DNA of 64,000 bases from Sipunculus nudus (taxonomy: Eukaryota; Annelida; Sipuncula; Golfingiida; Sipunculidae): positions 74,520,659-74,584,658 of the forward strand of contig CM049313.1 in the NCBI GenBank assembly GCA_026874595.1, read 5' to 3'. How positions within the stretch are numbered: the stretch's first letter is position 1; each line of letters begins with the position of its first letter. Below, one piece after another: positions 50,401 to 55,251 of this stretch. The position numbers were made by a program, and so were the translations under genes. Under the pieces are notes generated by a model. It ran no database searches and was not told the DNA's origin. It saw only the letters and a list, made by a program, of their open reading frames with translations.

Positions 50401-53400
50401 TAAGAAGGAAAATGATGAACTGAAAAAGCAGGTAGCTGAGGCTGATAAGATTGCTGAGGCCTTGAAACAAAAGGAGACAGAACTGGCAGCAGCAGAAGGG
50501 AAAGAAAAGGAACTAGCTCAAGAATTAGATAAGATCCAAAAAGCATATGAAGATTTAGATACAGAAAAAAGAGATAATGATAAATTAATGGCTGCTAAGG
50601 TAGAACAGTTAGAAGATGAGCAGAAACAGCTGTTTGATGAGAAACAAAAACTTGAAGATGAAAAGAAAACACTAGAGGAAGAAAAGGCCAAAATCATCAA
50701 AGATTTTGATGACTTAGCAGCAGTAGTTGGTGCTGCAACAGCAGCAGAGGCACTTGAAGGGAAAGCTGCAATGACAGAACAGCTTGAACAAAGAAACAAG
50801 GATCTGTCTGAGCTGCATAATGACAGGGCTGCCCTTGCCAAGGATTATGAAGCTGTGTGTGACCAGCTGGATGCTGTAGAGAAAGAGAATGCAACTAAAT
50901 TAGCAGAGGCACAAGAAGAGAACAAGAAATTGATAGAATTGGTAGAAGAACTTCAGGAGTATGCAGATAATTTAGGTGTCTCTAATGCTGAAAATACAGT
51001 GCTAAAAGAACAAAATGCTCACTTAAATGATAAAGTTAAACAGCTAGAGGAAGATCTTAAAAAGCCAGAAAATGCTGACAAACCTGGTGATATGGTAGAA
51101 TTGGCACTTCTTAAAGATGAAAATGAACAACTCAGACGACAAGCAGAGGACCTGCAGAAAGCATTATCTGAATTACCTGTCACTCCAGAAGACAAGGCCC
51201 TCTTTGAGAGAGAATTAGAGAAGGTTGATGGCCATGTCCAAGCAATGAAGACATGGGAAGATCCAAATGCCAAATTACAGAATGATCCACAAAAACCACT
51301 GGCACAGCAGATGACAGCGCTTAATGATGAACTTGGAGACTGTGTAGATAAACTGAATGACATTGAATGGTTGAGGCGGAAATTAGAAGACCTTTTGAAA
51401 AAGAAAGGAATACCTGTTAAAGAGGGAAAACCACAAGAAGTTGTAGAGCAATTTGACAAAAATGATGCTGTTTTTGTATCAAGCACACCCAGGAGCCGGC
51501 ATGACTCGGCTGATGTTGAGGTCCAAGCTGATCTGACTGATCTGCGGTCTTTAGGTAAACAGCTGTCAGAGATTGAGGAGGAAAACTCACTACTGCGAGG
51601 GACTGTGAGAGTATTACAGGATGAACTTGACAGGCTGTCACCAGATGTCGCTGAGAATGCTGAGCGAGTCAAGTATCTCCAGGGAGAGGTGACAAAACTG
51701 ACAGACAAATTGAAGGTATGCATTTCAAATATCTGCTTTAAGAGACCTTATTCTACATGGGCTATCTATTTTCCTGTATGTTTCCACCTCCAAGAACAAA
51801 GAGAATGTCTGTGCAGGGAAACTTCTAAATACAAATGACTTCTTATTAGTCACCCCTGTGTAATGTACAATCCATGCAGTCATGTGAAAAGTAAACTTTG
51901 AAGTCTTTTACATGGACTTCTTATAAGTCACCCCTGTGTAATGTACAATCCATGCAATCATGTGAAAAGTAAACTTTGAAGTCTTTTACATGGACTTCTT
52001 ATTAGTCACCCTTTGTAATGTACAATCCATGCAGTCATGTGAAAAGTAAATTTTGAAGTCTTTTACAGGGCCTTCTTATTAGTCACCCCTGTGTAATGTA
52101 CAATCCATGCAGTCATGTGAAAAGTAAACTTTGAAGTCTTTTACATGGACTTCTTATAAGTCACCCCTGTGTAATGTACAATCCATGCAATCATGTGAAA
52201 AGTAAACTTTGAAGTCTTTTACATGGACTTCTTATTAGTCACCCTGTGTAATGTACAATCCATGCAGTCATGTGAAAAGTAAACTTTGAAGTCTTTTACA
52301 TGGACTTCTTATTAGTCACCCTGTGTAATGTACAATCCATGCAGTCATGTGAAAAGTAAACTTTGAAGTCTTTTACAGGGCCTTCTTATTAGTCACCCTG
52401 TGTAATGTACAATCCATGCAGTCATGTTAAAAGTAAACTTTGAAGTCTTTTACAGGGCCTTCTTATTAGTCACCCCTGTGTAATGTACAATCCATGCAGT
52501 CATGTTAAAAGTAAACTTTGAAGTCTTTTACATGGACTTCTTATTAGTCACCCTGTGTAATGTACAATCCATGCAGTCATGTTAAAAGTAAACTTTGAAG
52601 TCTTTTACAGGGCCTTCTTATTAGTCACCCCTGTGTAATGTACAATCCATGCAGTCATGTGAAAAGTAAACTTTGAAGTCTTTTACATGGACTTCTTATT
52701 AGTCACCCTGTGTAATGTACAATCCATGCAGTCATGTGAAAAGTAAACTTTGAAGTCTTTTACATGGACTTCTTCCAGTTTATTCCAGTGTTTGTAATTG
52801 AGAAGTTTCACTGTATGTATATAATCAAGGGATAAAATTTGATAATAATATTTTTTTTTGTGGGGGGGGGGGGGGTATTACTACCTAGTCTAAGCACTAT
52901 GCACACATGCACCCTGAATGTAGGAAAAGTGGCTCAATTTTGTTTAGGGTGTGCTAAATCTCAACTGTTGTTTGACAGTATATATCTGTATTTTGATTAA
53001 TGAAAGTTACCTTTACAACAAAATAAGCATTTAAATCCTACAAATACTATACAGAAATACACTGTTTGTTATATATATCTTATCTCTACTCCAGAACACT
53101 GAACAGAGACACAGAGATGTGGTTACTGTGTACAGGAGTCATCTTCTCAGGGCAGCAGAGGTGAGTCAGATCTGAATAATTAACAAATGTACATTTTACA
53201 CTCAGTATATTTCAGTTATTTCAATTTTTTCCCTAATTCCCATTAAATATATTTGTTTTTAGAATAGCTTTGTAAATATCAAGGTAAAGAGCAGTTTCTA
53301 ACCCTTCAAGGTACATTGAAAGCAAAAGAATACAAATAATGTTTTATATTTGCTTCTGCACCTTGACCTCATGTCAAAGTGAAAAGCCTCTTAGTGATAG

Positions 53401-53779
53401 ATTCCTTGCAAGAATAATAAAAATCTAGAACATCAACAAGTTCTGTAGATACAATGTCATATCCTTCAGGTATCATCAGTTGTAGACACAGAGGTACAGT
53501 TAGTGAGAGGATTACCTATCTCATAGGATATATGTTATCAACAAGCATACCACTTGTCTGTAGGACTAATTCTGGTTTGTAATTCGGTGCTTATCTTTGT
53601 CTCAGGGCAACCTGGACCCAGAGGTAGAGACAGCACTCAAGAACATCATCAAGCTACGAGAGCAGGAGCAGAGAGAGGCGGAGGAACAGGAGGCTGCAAG
53701 GGCTGCAAACATGACTAATGGTCTCAGCAGCTCCGGAAGGTCGTTCAGCTCCAGTAGCCGTGAATCTGAACTCTTGTAA
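600..53779 (+). CDS. RAI14: RAI14 (ankycorbin)/UACA-like ankyrin-repeat and long coiled-coil protein, 22 exons
   Basis: Seen: joined exons give an open frame of 8,070 nt (about 2,689 residues). A basic N-terminus (1-20) precedes seven ankyrin repeats (about 31-250, with TPLHHAALGG-type and TALSIAAERG-type cores). A Gly/Lys/Pro-rich hinge (about 251-334) is followed by a heptad-rich coiled coil (about 335-2,610), interrupted by Pro-rich linkers. The C-terminus carries VYRSHLLRAAEG and VETALKNIIKLREQ. Known: vertebrate RAI14 and UACA share this order, including a MK-rich start, DEKLLRAVE-like first repeat, DSQGSTAFH-like second repeat and the C-terminal VYR.HLL..A.G motif. RAI14 associates with cortical actin and adherens junctions, and UACA with the cytoskeleton and apoptosome signalling. 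Inferred: a cytoskeletal scaffold. It is about twice as long as the vertebrate members because the coiled coil is expanded. It could be the single invertebrate ancestor of RAI14 and UACA, so the symbol is a family label. The exon 19/20 junction is the weak point. Confidence 0.85.
1180..1625. repeat. 38-bp minisatellite, about 12 copies, with a three-unit higher-order pattern
   Basis: The unit is close to TTCTTCTGCATCCATCAGG followed by ACTTTTTCTGCTTCTGTTT. I count 12 copies of the CTGCATCCA core or its variants (CTGTATACA, CTGCATTCA). The variants recur in order: the GAACCTG/GAATCTG unit followed by the GGGGC unit appears twice, about 116 bp apart. Open frames on both strands here are products of the repeat, not genes. 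Confidence 0.85.
8215..8480. mobile_element. 266-bp inverted-repeat element (MITE-like) with 5-bp direct flanks
   Basis: The left end reads CAGGGCTCCACATTCACAGT. The right end, reverse-complemented, reads CAGGGCTCGACATTAACTTT. The perfect 5-bp repeat TTGTA flanks it at 8210-8214 and 8481-8485. Inside, acttgcctgactaggcaagt is a hairpin, and a related motif recurs near 8435-8450. CAGGG ends resemble hAT-type termini, but hAT elements make 8-bp duplications, so the superfamily is unassigned. Confidence 0.65.
9205..9406. repeat. Direct repeat: two copies of an 80-bp segment at a 119-bp period
   Basis: Segments starting at 9205 and 9324 (acattggtgag, then tgaattgcatcacagttgct) are almost identical over about 80 bp and both end in gggggaaatgggaagaa. 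It is a local tandem duplication. The antisense frame running through both copies is not a gene. Confidence 0.85.
11177..11196. repeat. Homopolymer run of 20 C
   Basis: An uninterrupted poly-C tract in intron 1. Its length is likely to vary between individuals, and it is prone to sequencing error. Confidence 0.9.
11441..11496. repeat. AT dinucleotide microsatellite with a (GTAT) lead-in
   Basis: GTATGTATGT passes into about 45 bases of alternating AT and ends in atgtaaagg. Confidence 0.9.
14040..14179 (+). CDS. RAI14: Exon 2: residues 21-67, first ankyrin repeat
   Basis: The acceptor is catggttacag and the donor CAGC|gtaagt, phase 2. It encodes NKQDEKLLRAVESDD followed by ITKIDLLLTNL and ends in KLDSQGST. 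The DEKLLRAVE...D..KI.LLL pattern is the opening ankyrin repeat typical of RAI14 and UACA. Confidence 0.9.
14281..16298 (+). mobile_element. Hairpin-ended non-autonomous element, Helitron/HINE-like, copy A1
   Basis: The 5' end TGTATCCGCC (14281-14290) has its perfect complement GGCGGATACA at 16258-16267. Next to the 5' arm is an imperfect local partner, TTTGCGGATAC (14300-14310). After the distal copy comes a hairpin, GTAGTCG-cttgt-CGACTAC (16269-16287), and then CTAG (16295-16298) followed by TT. Known: a short 3' hairpin before a CTRR end is the hallmark of Helitrons, and subterminal inverted repeats with internal tandem repeats are typical of Helentron-associated HINEs. Inferred: a member of this group. 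It encodes no protein. A GCC-trinucleotide run lies at about 14328-14346. Confidence 0.65.
14500..15640. repeat. 279-bp tandem array inside element A1, built on the palindrome GGTGGCGCCACC
   Basis: The unit starting GGTGGCGCCACCTAcattca recurs near 14749, 15028 and 15307. Each unit has two diverged halves of roughly 140 bp, each opening with GGTGGCGCCACC (GGTGGCACCACC in places), a 12-bp perfect palindrome. More diverged halves continue to about 16170. Because 279 is a multiple of three, similar short open frames repeat; they are not genes. Confidence 0.85.
16560..17100. repeat. Degenerate minisatellite, unit about 40-50 bp (GGCAGTTTAATGGATATTTG)
   Basis: The core aatggatatttg plus gaatgatgga recurs about ten times with drifting spacing, often followed by gagacatgga(t/a)aggcag. 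It is degenerate and interrupted by unrelated sequence at about 16760-16910. Confidence 0.7.
17925..18935 (+). mobile_element. Hairpin-ended element, copy A2 (GTATCCCCAGAC family)
   Basis: The 5' arm TATCCCCAGAC (17926-17936) is separated by AAA from the local arm GTCAGGGGATAC (17940-17951), which pairs with one mismatch. The distal copy GTCTGGGGATA (18925-18935) pairs perfectly. Inside are a GCC-rich leader, at least two diverged repeats of roughly 230-420 bp (ctaggtcaagttggaacatgg, caaggtcacag) and GGTGGCGCCACC at about 18226 and 18639. A G-rich run precedes the right end. The true 3' end beyond 18935 was not resolved; AT-rich palindromic sequence follows to about 18970. Confidence 0.6.
21531..21619 (+). 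CDS. RAI14: Exon 3: residues 67-97, second ankyrin repeat
   Basis: The acceptor is gatttctttgtag and the donor GATG|gtatgt. The exon joins in frame (GC+G) to give STAFHRAASKGKIEIVQLLL and then KHKADTEALDKDG, a canonical ankyrin repeat. The 852-bp intron that follows (21620-22471) shows no recognisable feature. Confidence 0.93.
22472..22536 (+). CDS. RAI14: Exon 4: residues 97-118, third ankyrin repeat (start)
   Basis: The acceptor is tcattttgcag and the donor CAG|gtatgt, phase 0. It encodes RTPLHCACRHGWANVTEVLLQ. The 918-bp intron that follows (22537-23454) has no identified element. Confidence 0.93.
23455..23583 (+). CDS. RAI14: Exon 5: residues 119-161, ankyrin repeats 3-4
   Basis: The acceptor is ctgttaaacag and the donor AGT|gtatgt, phase 0. 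It encodes the end of repeat 3 (ANDTPGIGDQDS) and repeat 4 (MTPLHHAALGGRIECIQVL, then RNHGAPVNALDS). The 463-bp intron that follows (23584-24046) holds nothing recognised. Confidence 0.94.
24047..24153 (+). CDS. RAI14: Exon 6: residues 162-197, fifth ankyrin repeat
   Basis: The acceptor is taatccacag and the donor GCAG|gtaagg. It encodes LNRTPLFPAAHMGHKDVCQE and then LVVAGVDVNHQDHEG. The copia retrotransposon lies just downstream, 101 bases into the next intron. Confidence 0.93.
24428..24437 (+). promoter_or_regulatory. TATA-like promoter element in the 5' LTR
   Basis: TTTATATAGG lies 67 bases before the AATAAA signal, as expected for the U3/R boundary of a copia LTR. The same motif occurs in the 3' LTR (about 28693-28702). 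Confidence 0.5.
24504..24509 (+). promoter_or_regulatory. Poly(A) signal in the 5' LTR
   Basis: AATAAA in the sense orientation of both the retrotransposon and the host gene. It is repeated in the 3' LTR at 28769-28774. It could cause premature polyadenylation of host transcripts within intron 6. Confidence 0.55.
24539..25380 (+). pseudogene. gag: Copia gag (capsid and nucleocapsid), frameshifted
   Basis: Reading starts at the ATG inside the LTR end (MSNPTSYEPRRGRP...) and runs in one frame to a TAG at 24797. The homologous reading resumes in another frame just before (about 24790) and continues through a capsid-like helical region (LLRGETAAALLKNAGETVSD). Two CX2CX4HX4C zinc knuckles follow: CYRCGEMGHRKFEC, and CNYCKNSTHDTRFC about 30 residues later. 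The frameshift separates the N-terminal 80 residues from the rest. Two knuckles in tandem is uncommon for copia, where one is usual. Confidence 0.85.
24555..24567 (+). promoter_or_regulatory. Primer binding site matching the anticodon arm of initiator tRNA-Met
   Basis: GTTATGAGCCCAG starts one base after the LTR. It is complementary, with one mismatch (A for G at 24561), to the CUGGGCCCAUAAC anticodon-arm region of eukaryotic initiator tRNA-Met. Drosophila copia likewise primes from a half-tRNA at this internal site rather than from the 3' CCA end. Confidence 0.6.
25381..25979 (+). pseudogene. pol: Copia protease and GAG-pre-integrase region
   Basis: It is continuous with gag in the same frame. 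The aspartic protease active site reads LLVDTGATAH (about 25432-25461). Next comes the pre-integrase zinc-binding domain, with WHEILGQCN and CNVCIKAKM. In most copia elements this H-H-C-C site begins WH..LGH.N; here the second His is Gln, so metal binding may be lost. The frame breaks at about 25970-25977. Confidence 0.85.
25977..26792 (+). pseudogene. pol: Copia integrase core
   Basis: The catalytic triad is visible: Asp in VHCDLAGP, Asp in LRSDNGGEF and Glu in NGSAERQWRT, with SPHQNG just before the Glu. All three acidic residues are intact. The frame ends at a TAG (26790-26792). The homologous reading moves to the next frame there and back again at about 26910. Confidence 0.92.
26910..28519 (+). 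pseudogene. pol: Copia reverse transcriptase and RNase H
   Basis: Reverse transcriptase begins near ASEWRKAMDSEMDSL and GGKWVYTTKLDSDGNVKHKA. The catalytic Asp lies in HQMDVKTAYLNA, and the metal-binding motif in FWVDDIIIAA (VDD instead of the usual YVDD). RNase H shows GYCDADWASS, LSSCEAEYIAL and KHIDVRYHFLR. A frameshift at about 28370 scrambles the last 45 or so residues. Known roles: copying element RNA to DNA and removing the RNA strand in the virus-like particle. Confidence 0.93.
28506..28518 (+). promoter_or_regulatory. Polypurine tract upstream of the 3' LTR
   Basis: AAAATAAGAGGGG lies one base before the 3' LTR, the expected site for plus-strand priming. It has a single internal T. 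Confidence 0.65.
28520..28818 (+). repeat. 3' LTR of the copia element
   Basis: 299 bp, the same length as the 5' LTR with 8 substitutions (for example ctattaca to ctattcca, and tctaac to tctgac). It is followed directly by the target duplicate AGCTG. Confidence 0.97.
30102..30196 (+). CDS. RAI14: Exon 7: residues 197-229, sixth ankyrin repeat
   Basis: The acceptor is actgtctttag and the donor CAAG|gtcagg. It encodes RTALSIAAERGNGKVVEFLL and then RQGADPSVKDSQ. It joins exon 6 in frame across the copia-bearing intron. The 328-bp intron that follows holds nothing recognised. Confidence 0.93.
30525..30617 (+). CDS. RAI14: Exon 8: residues 229-260, seventh (partial) ankyrin repeat
   Basis: The acceptor is gatttatag and the donor AGTG|gtaatg. 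It encodes GKDPLQYAQQNGHSGVQKLL and then GGSPEGATGGS. If the donor is not used, the frame adds GNVDFIPDISNI and stops at TAG 30653-30655, which would give an ankyrin-only product of about 272 residues. The next intron (30618-31057) has no other recognised content. Confidence 0.88.
31058..31086 (+). CDS. RAI14: Exon 9: 29-nt micro-exon, residues 260-269
   Basis: The acceptor is ctacattacag and the donor GAT|gtgagt. It encodes AEAGPSGVKD and keeps frame between exons 8 and 10, changing phase from 1 to 0. The acceptor tract is weak. If skipped, exon 8 would not join exon 10 in frame, so it is probably constitutive. The 426-bp intron that follows has no recognised feature. Confidence 0.7.
31513..31629 (+). 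CDS. RAI14: Exon 10: residues 270-308, Lys-rich hinge
   Basis: The acceptor is acctttaacag and the donor GCA|gtgagt, phase 0. It encodes KPPKRGKGKDQKDGEDLETA and then DSSLYSEIPEIVPTHEMEA. The basic KPPKRGKGK could be a nuclear localisation or phosphoinositide/actin contact; that is a guess from composition. The last 63 bases and the donor are repeated three more times downstream. Confidence 0.88.
31666..31940 (+). repeat. Three further tandem copies of the 3' half of exon 10 with its donor site
   Basis: Segments 31666-31728, 31769-31831 and 31866-31928 are each exactly 63 nt. All read open in the exon-10 frame (TADTSLHSEIQEIVPTHEMA-, TADTSLYSEMPEIVPTHKME-, TAYTSLFSEILEKVTTHKME-) and each ends GCA|gtgagt. 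Each is preceded by gtgatatag or tgatatag, an AG with only a CA-rich stretch before it rather than a pyrimidine tract. Periods are 99, 103 and 97 bp. They could be cassette exons or duplicated debris. Confidence 0.8.
32736..32813 (+). CDS. RAI14: Exon 11: residues 309-334
   Basis: The acceptor is tttttctctgcccag (strong) and the donor AAG|gtcagt, phase 0. It encodes ALNGASSAPSTLGRNEHVSS and then YMDAYK, the end of the low-complexity hinge. The part of the preceding intron after the tandem copies (31941-32735) and the following 527-bp intron show no features. Confidence 0.88.
33341..33445 (+). CDS. RAI14: Exon 12: residues 335-369, start of coiled coil
   Basis: The acceptor is tttttattgacag and the donor CAG|gttagt, phase 0. 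It encodes ELEEESELLRQDYDRLANQN and then RELEDKVKALEQQAQ, with heptads clear from the first residue. The 1.06-kb intron that follows (33446-34506) has no identified element. Confidence 0.92.
34507..34602 (+). CDS. RAI14: Exon 13: residues 370-401, polyproline break
   Basis: The acceptor is ctatgtattgtag and the donor GAG|gtaaat, phase 0. It encodes EPQLQAAREEPQYYSPPPPP followed by LQLDESAAEEE. The YYSPPPPP stretch interrupts the coil and could bind a profilin/EVH1/SH3-type domain (inference from sequence type). It could be skipped without changing frame. Confidence 0.85.
34872..36225 (+). mobile_element. Hairpin-ended Helitron/HINE-like element, copy B1, with 7 internal repeats of about 180 bp
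   Basis: The 5' hairpin is ATGCCCCCGCCAC-aaa-GTGGCCGGGGCAT (34872-34900), with one mismatch. The perfect distal complement of the first 11 bases is GGCGGGGGCAT (36192-36202). Next come the hairpin GTGTCG-ttc-CGACAC (36205-36219) and CTAG (36222-36225), followed by TT. The interior is a tandem array with cgcaatgcctgcagatattgg, cagttacagatcgagttcg and ggttgacctacttttgaccg in each unit. Pearl/DTE elements described from bivalves have a similar design (short ends plus roughly 160-180-bp core repeats). It is non-coding and lies in intron 13 (34603-36462). Confidence 0.75.
36463..36558 (+). CDS. RAI14: Exon 14: residues 402-433, coiled coil
   Basis: The acceptor is gatttgacatgtag and the donor AGG|gtaaaa, phase 0. 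It encodes LKKTKEELERERYETLALRQ and then EYEDLKRQLTPR. The 658-bp intron that follows (36559-37216) holds nothing recognised. Confidence 0.9.
37217..37271 (+). CDS. RAI14: Exon 15: residues 434-452, acidic linker
   Basis: The acceptor is ccttcatttag and the donor TTAG|gtgagt, phase 1. It encodes NPQDREFGDSDSEILDSL. GDSDSE is a likely casein kinase 2 type site, by composition only. The 249-bp intron that follows is plain. Confidence 0.85.
37521..37636 (+). CDS. RAI14: Exon 16: residues 452-490, coiled coil
   Basis: The acceptor is tgtgcttttag and the donor AAG|gtatat; the exon ends in phase 0. It encodes DSHQFAAASTPRTDPLIGQL and then RYRINNLEEENQDLREKLK. Confidence 0.9.
38366..40640. repeat. 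Two diverged copies of a dispersed repeat (gaacctgtgagcttgtgcga family)
   Basis: The copies begin at about 38370 and 39712. Both continue with acccatactat(c/t)tcgaaaa, agattttatagggaaaaagct and ttcttctc(c/g)(g/t)aaac, each with several ggtt(t/c)..gttca(g/a)tgatttttggctgag-like blocks. They are too degenerate to place ends with confidence. Confidence 0.55.
40690..41310. repeat. Imperfect repeat cluster: GGTCAAGAGTTCACTCAGTG and TATTTATAGCTTTGGCAGAC units
   Basis: The first motif or its variants occurs about seven times and the second about three times, interleaved. A block gtgatcacctcatg(g/a) is also repeated at about 40810-40875. These are local segmental duplications with no coding content. 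Confidence 0.65.
42693..42851 (+). CDS. RAI14: Exon 17: residues 491-543, acidic segment and coiled coil
   Basis: The acceptor is attttgtgtttgcag and the donor CAG|gtcagt, phase 0. It encodes HTIPIEFVRAIPVEEQEDEE, then SKDKEAQTEEDELRELLRRV and EYLEAERSTLMDQ. The 453-bp intron that follows (42852-43304) is plain. Confidence 0.9.
43305..43367 (+). CDS. RAI14: Exon 18: 63-nt non-coiled insert, residues 544-564
   Basis: The acceptor is cttttgtttgtag and the donor TGG|gtaagt; both splice sites are good and the phase is 0-0. It encodes YSISVLKSDKGSPIKIQYKV plus W. This is a beta-like, basic segment unlike the surrounding Glu-rich coil. As a symmetric exon it could be an alternative cassette. The following intron (43368-43530) is short and plain. 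Confidence 0.7.
43531..43614 (+). CDS. RAI14: Exon 19: residues 565-592, coiled coil; end uncertain
   Basis: The acceptor is ttgtttttag. It encodes LQEAIVLNESRAENTLDEEI and then QTDLTAAE. To keep frame with exon 20 the exon must end in phase 0. That fits a GC donor (GAG|gcaggt at 43615). The nearby GT (GCAG|gtgtta, after 43618) would leave one extra base and break the frame unless a small exon of 3n+2 bases lies between. Confidence 0.65.
43808..45494 (+). mobile_element. Hairpin-ended Helitron/HINE-like element, copy B2, with about 9 internal repeats
   Basis: It has the same 5' hairpin as copy B1 (43808-43836) and the same distal complement, GGCGGGGGCAT (45484-45494). The 3' hairpin after it is broken (gtgtcgttctgtgaag), and no CTAG follows, so the terminus is truncated or decayed. 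About nine units of roughly 180 bp lie inside, against seven in B1. The last two units match B1 specifically (cctcaatgcctgcagatacc, ttgcttgataatgac), so copy number changed on the 5' side. It lies in intron 19 (43615-45661). Confidence 0.72.
45662..51715 (+). CDS. RAI14: Exon 20: 6,054-nt coiled-coil exon, residues 593-2,610
   Basis: The acceptor is tttttttttcaacag and the donor AAG|gtatgc, phase 0. It holds 2,018 uninterrupted codons, starting ITQLEDSLYEIAPEVPAQPP and ending EVTKLTDKLK. It is almost entirely Glu/Lys/Gln/Leu heptads (ENDKLLEEMQ, LKDENEQLRRQ). At least seven Pro/Val/Ala-rich linkers break the coil, many with a V.KV.SAPP or V..VQAAPP signature. Known: vertebrate UACA and RAI14 also encode most of their coil in one large exon. 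The exon here is much longer. In-frame sequence before 45662 and after 51715 is intronic. Confidence 0.95.
51716..53094 (+). other. Intron 20 (1.38 kb)
   Basis: It is mostly a 78-bp minisatellite (51838-52774). A run of G (about 52862-52875) and unremarkable sequence lead to the acceptor tctctactccag. Confidence 0.85.
51838..52774. repeat. 78-bp minisatellite, 12 copies
   Basis: The unit is ACTTCTTATTAGTCACCCCT, GTGTAATGTACAATCCATGC, AGTCATGTGAAAAGTAAACT, TTGAAGTCTTTTACATGG. I count 12 copies of the agtcaccc core, highly similar. Diagnostic variants (attag/ataag, gcagtc/gcaatc, catgga/cagggc, gtga/gtta) recur as blocks: copies 1-3 match copies 4-6, which indicates three-unit amplification. 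Confidence 0.95.
53095..53160 (+). CDS. RAI14: Exon 21: residues 2,611-2,632, conserved C-terminal motif
   Basis: The acceptor is tctactccag and the donor GAG|gtgagt, phase 0. It encodes NTEQRHRDVVTVYRSHLLRA plus AE. H..V...YR.HLL.A..G is the C-terminal signature shared by RAI14 and UACA, and is the strongest single family marker here. The 445-bp intron that follows (53161-53605) is plain. Confidence 0.93.
53606..53779 (+). CDS. RAI14: Exon 22: last coding exon, residues 2,633-2,689
   Basis: The acceptor is tatctttgtctcag. It encodes GNLDPEVETALKNIIKLREQ, an E/Q/A-rich stretch and a Ser-rich tail ending SRESELL, then stops at TAA 53777-53779. G.(L/M)D..V...L..I is the second half of the RAI14/UACA terminal motif. 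The vertebrate proteins end shortly after it; here about 35 more residues follow. Confidence 0.92.
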   Translation, partial: GNLDPEVETALKNIIKLREQEQREAEEQEAARAANMTNGLSSSGRSFSSSSRESELL

Positions 53780-54727
53780 CCTTACAACTGCTACAAAAAT
53801 ACCTCAAAACTCAACTAAGGGGCTGATCACACTAGATTCAAAAATGGCAGTTCAAATTGAAAATTCATTCGAAATGTGATTCAGACATGGCAAGACACAA
53901 TTGATTTAAATCCTAATATACAGATTTATTCAGGATTATTTTTTCTGTATTACTACATTGAATCAGGGGCTTGTTGGATAGGGAATTTCCTTCCCCCTTG
54001 TCCAAACACATACTGTTTAAATGTCATGCTAAAATTGTTTCAATTTTATATTGAAATTTTCTGATTCCATCATTTACACATGTGACTTTTGCTGCATGAA
54101 GATGATCTCACAAAAAATGTCAAATCATGATCTTCTTTTTCCATAAATGCTTTGATCAGCCCCTTAAGACTTTCGTTTTCATCATATGCCCAGGACTCTG
54201 GCTGCTGCAGCAACTGTTATTTTGCTCGCCAGCTATGGGACAGTACTGGTAGCATTGACAGTACTGTCAACATCATCATGTCATGGATTACATCTCTACC
54301 TCTTTATCATGTGCTGGGAAATGTAGACTTCAATCAACATGTAATTATCTACAAGATGTTAATGATAATGTAAATGTATTCATGAATAGTTACTGCATAA
54401 TGCTTGCAGGTACCACGTCAAGGACTGGTACCCAGTGATGCCAGCACTGTGTTTGCCGCAACTCACTTTCAAAGATTTGTATCAAATGTATATAACTATA
54501 TGGCCAGTTAACAACCTGCATTAATTCTTCAGGGAAGAAAGGTTTAATAGAAAAAAAAAGAATTGTGCCTTTTCTCATATGATAGTACTAACATGTAGTA
54601 CAATGGTTGTTTAATACTGTTTTAATTATTGAACTAAAATTGTGTTTTGGAGAACCAAATCTGTGTCAGGCAAAGCTTATGAGGCCTGTGATACATGTTT
54701 GTGCTTTACTTACAGTATGTATATTAA

Positions 54728-54731
<4 letters not shown>

Positions 54732-54774
<43 letters not shown>
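54732..54774. repeat. AT dinucleotide microsatellite
   Basis: About 43 bases of alternating TA between agtt and gttataatc. Confidence 0.92.
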
Positions 54775-54777
<3 letters not shown>

Positions 54778-55186
54778 ATAATCAAGATCTTCCATTAATT
54801 CAAAAACCATGGGGAGATAAATTTGCATCACAAGGTCATGTTCATAATGTGATTCGTACAATGGTGCTTTATAGAAATATTTTGTTCATTACATCAGTAT
54901 ATATAGAAATTGTATATACATTAATCATTGTCTATAGGAAAGAATCAGTGGTTTAGATTGAGTAATTCTAGTCAGTGTAGTTAACAGAACAATGAACCAG
55001 CACACTGCCCTTTTAGGGGAAAACAACAGTTAGCTTGAATAATGACAGTGGAACCAGCTCACACGATCTGCTTCAAGATATGGACACCTCTTTAAAAGAG
55101 ATATTTCTCATAAATATCAATTTTTTTCTGACCAGTCTGCAATTGCCTGAAAGCAGTGCCTGGTTGATTGTATGATAAAATTAAAG

Positions 55187-55190
<4 letters not shown>

Positions 55191-55248
<58 letters not shown>
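55191..55248. repeat. AT dinucleotide microsatellite
   Basis: About 58 bases of alternating AT between taaagtata and tcaggttttcc. Confidence 0.92.

Positions 55249-55251
<3 letters not shown>

Noticed and set aside
49588-51723. Long antisense frames (240 and 234 residues) opposite exon 20
   Set aside because: Ser/Cys/Phe-rich mirrors of Glu/Lys/Gln codons; no domain, and typical shadows of a coiled-coil exon.
51716-51838. In-frame continuation of exon 20 to a stop at 51838
   Set aside because: A good donor lies at 51716, and the conserved C-terminal exons 21-22 join in phase; the read-through residues have no coil or family similarity.
51838-52774. CRISPR-like reading of the tandem arrays
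   Set aside because: Units are head to tail without unique spacers, and the context is eukaryotic introns.
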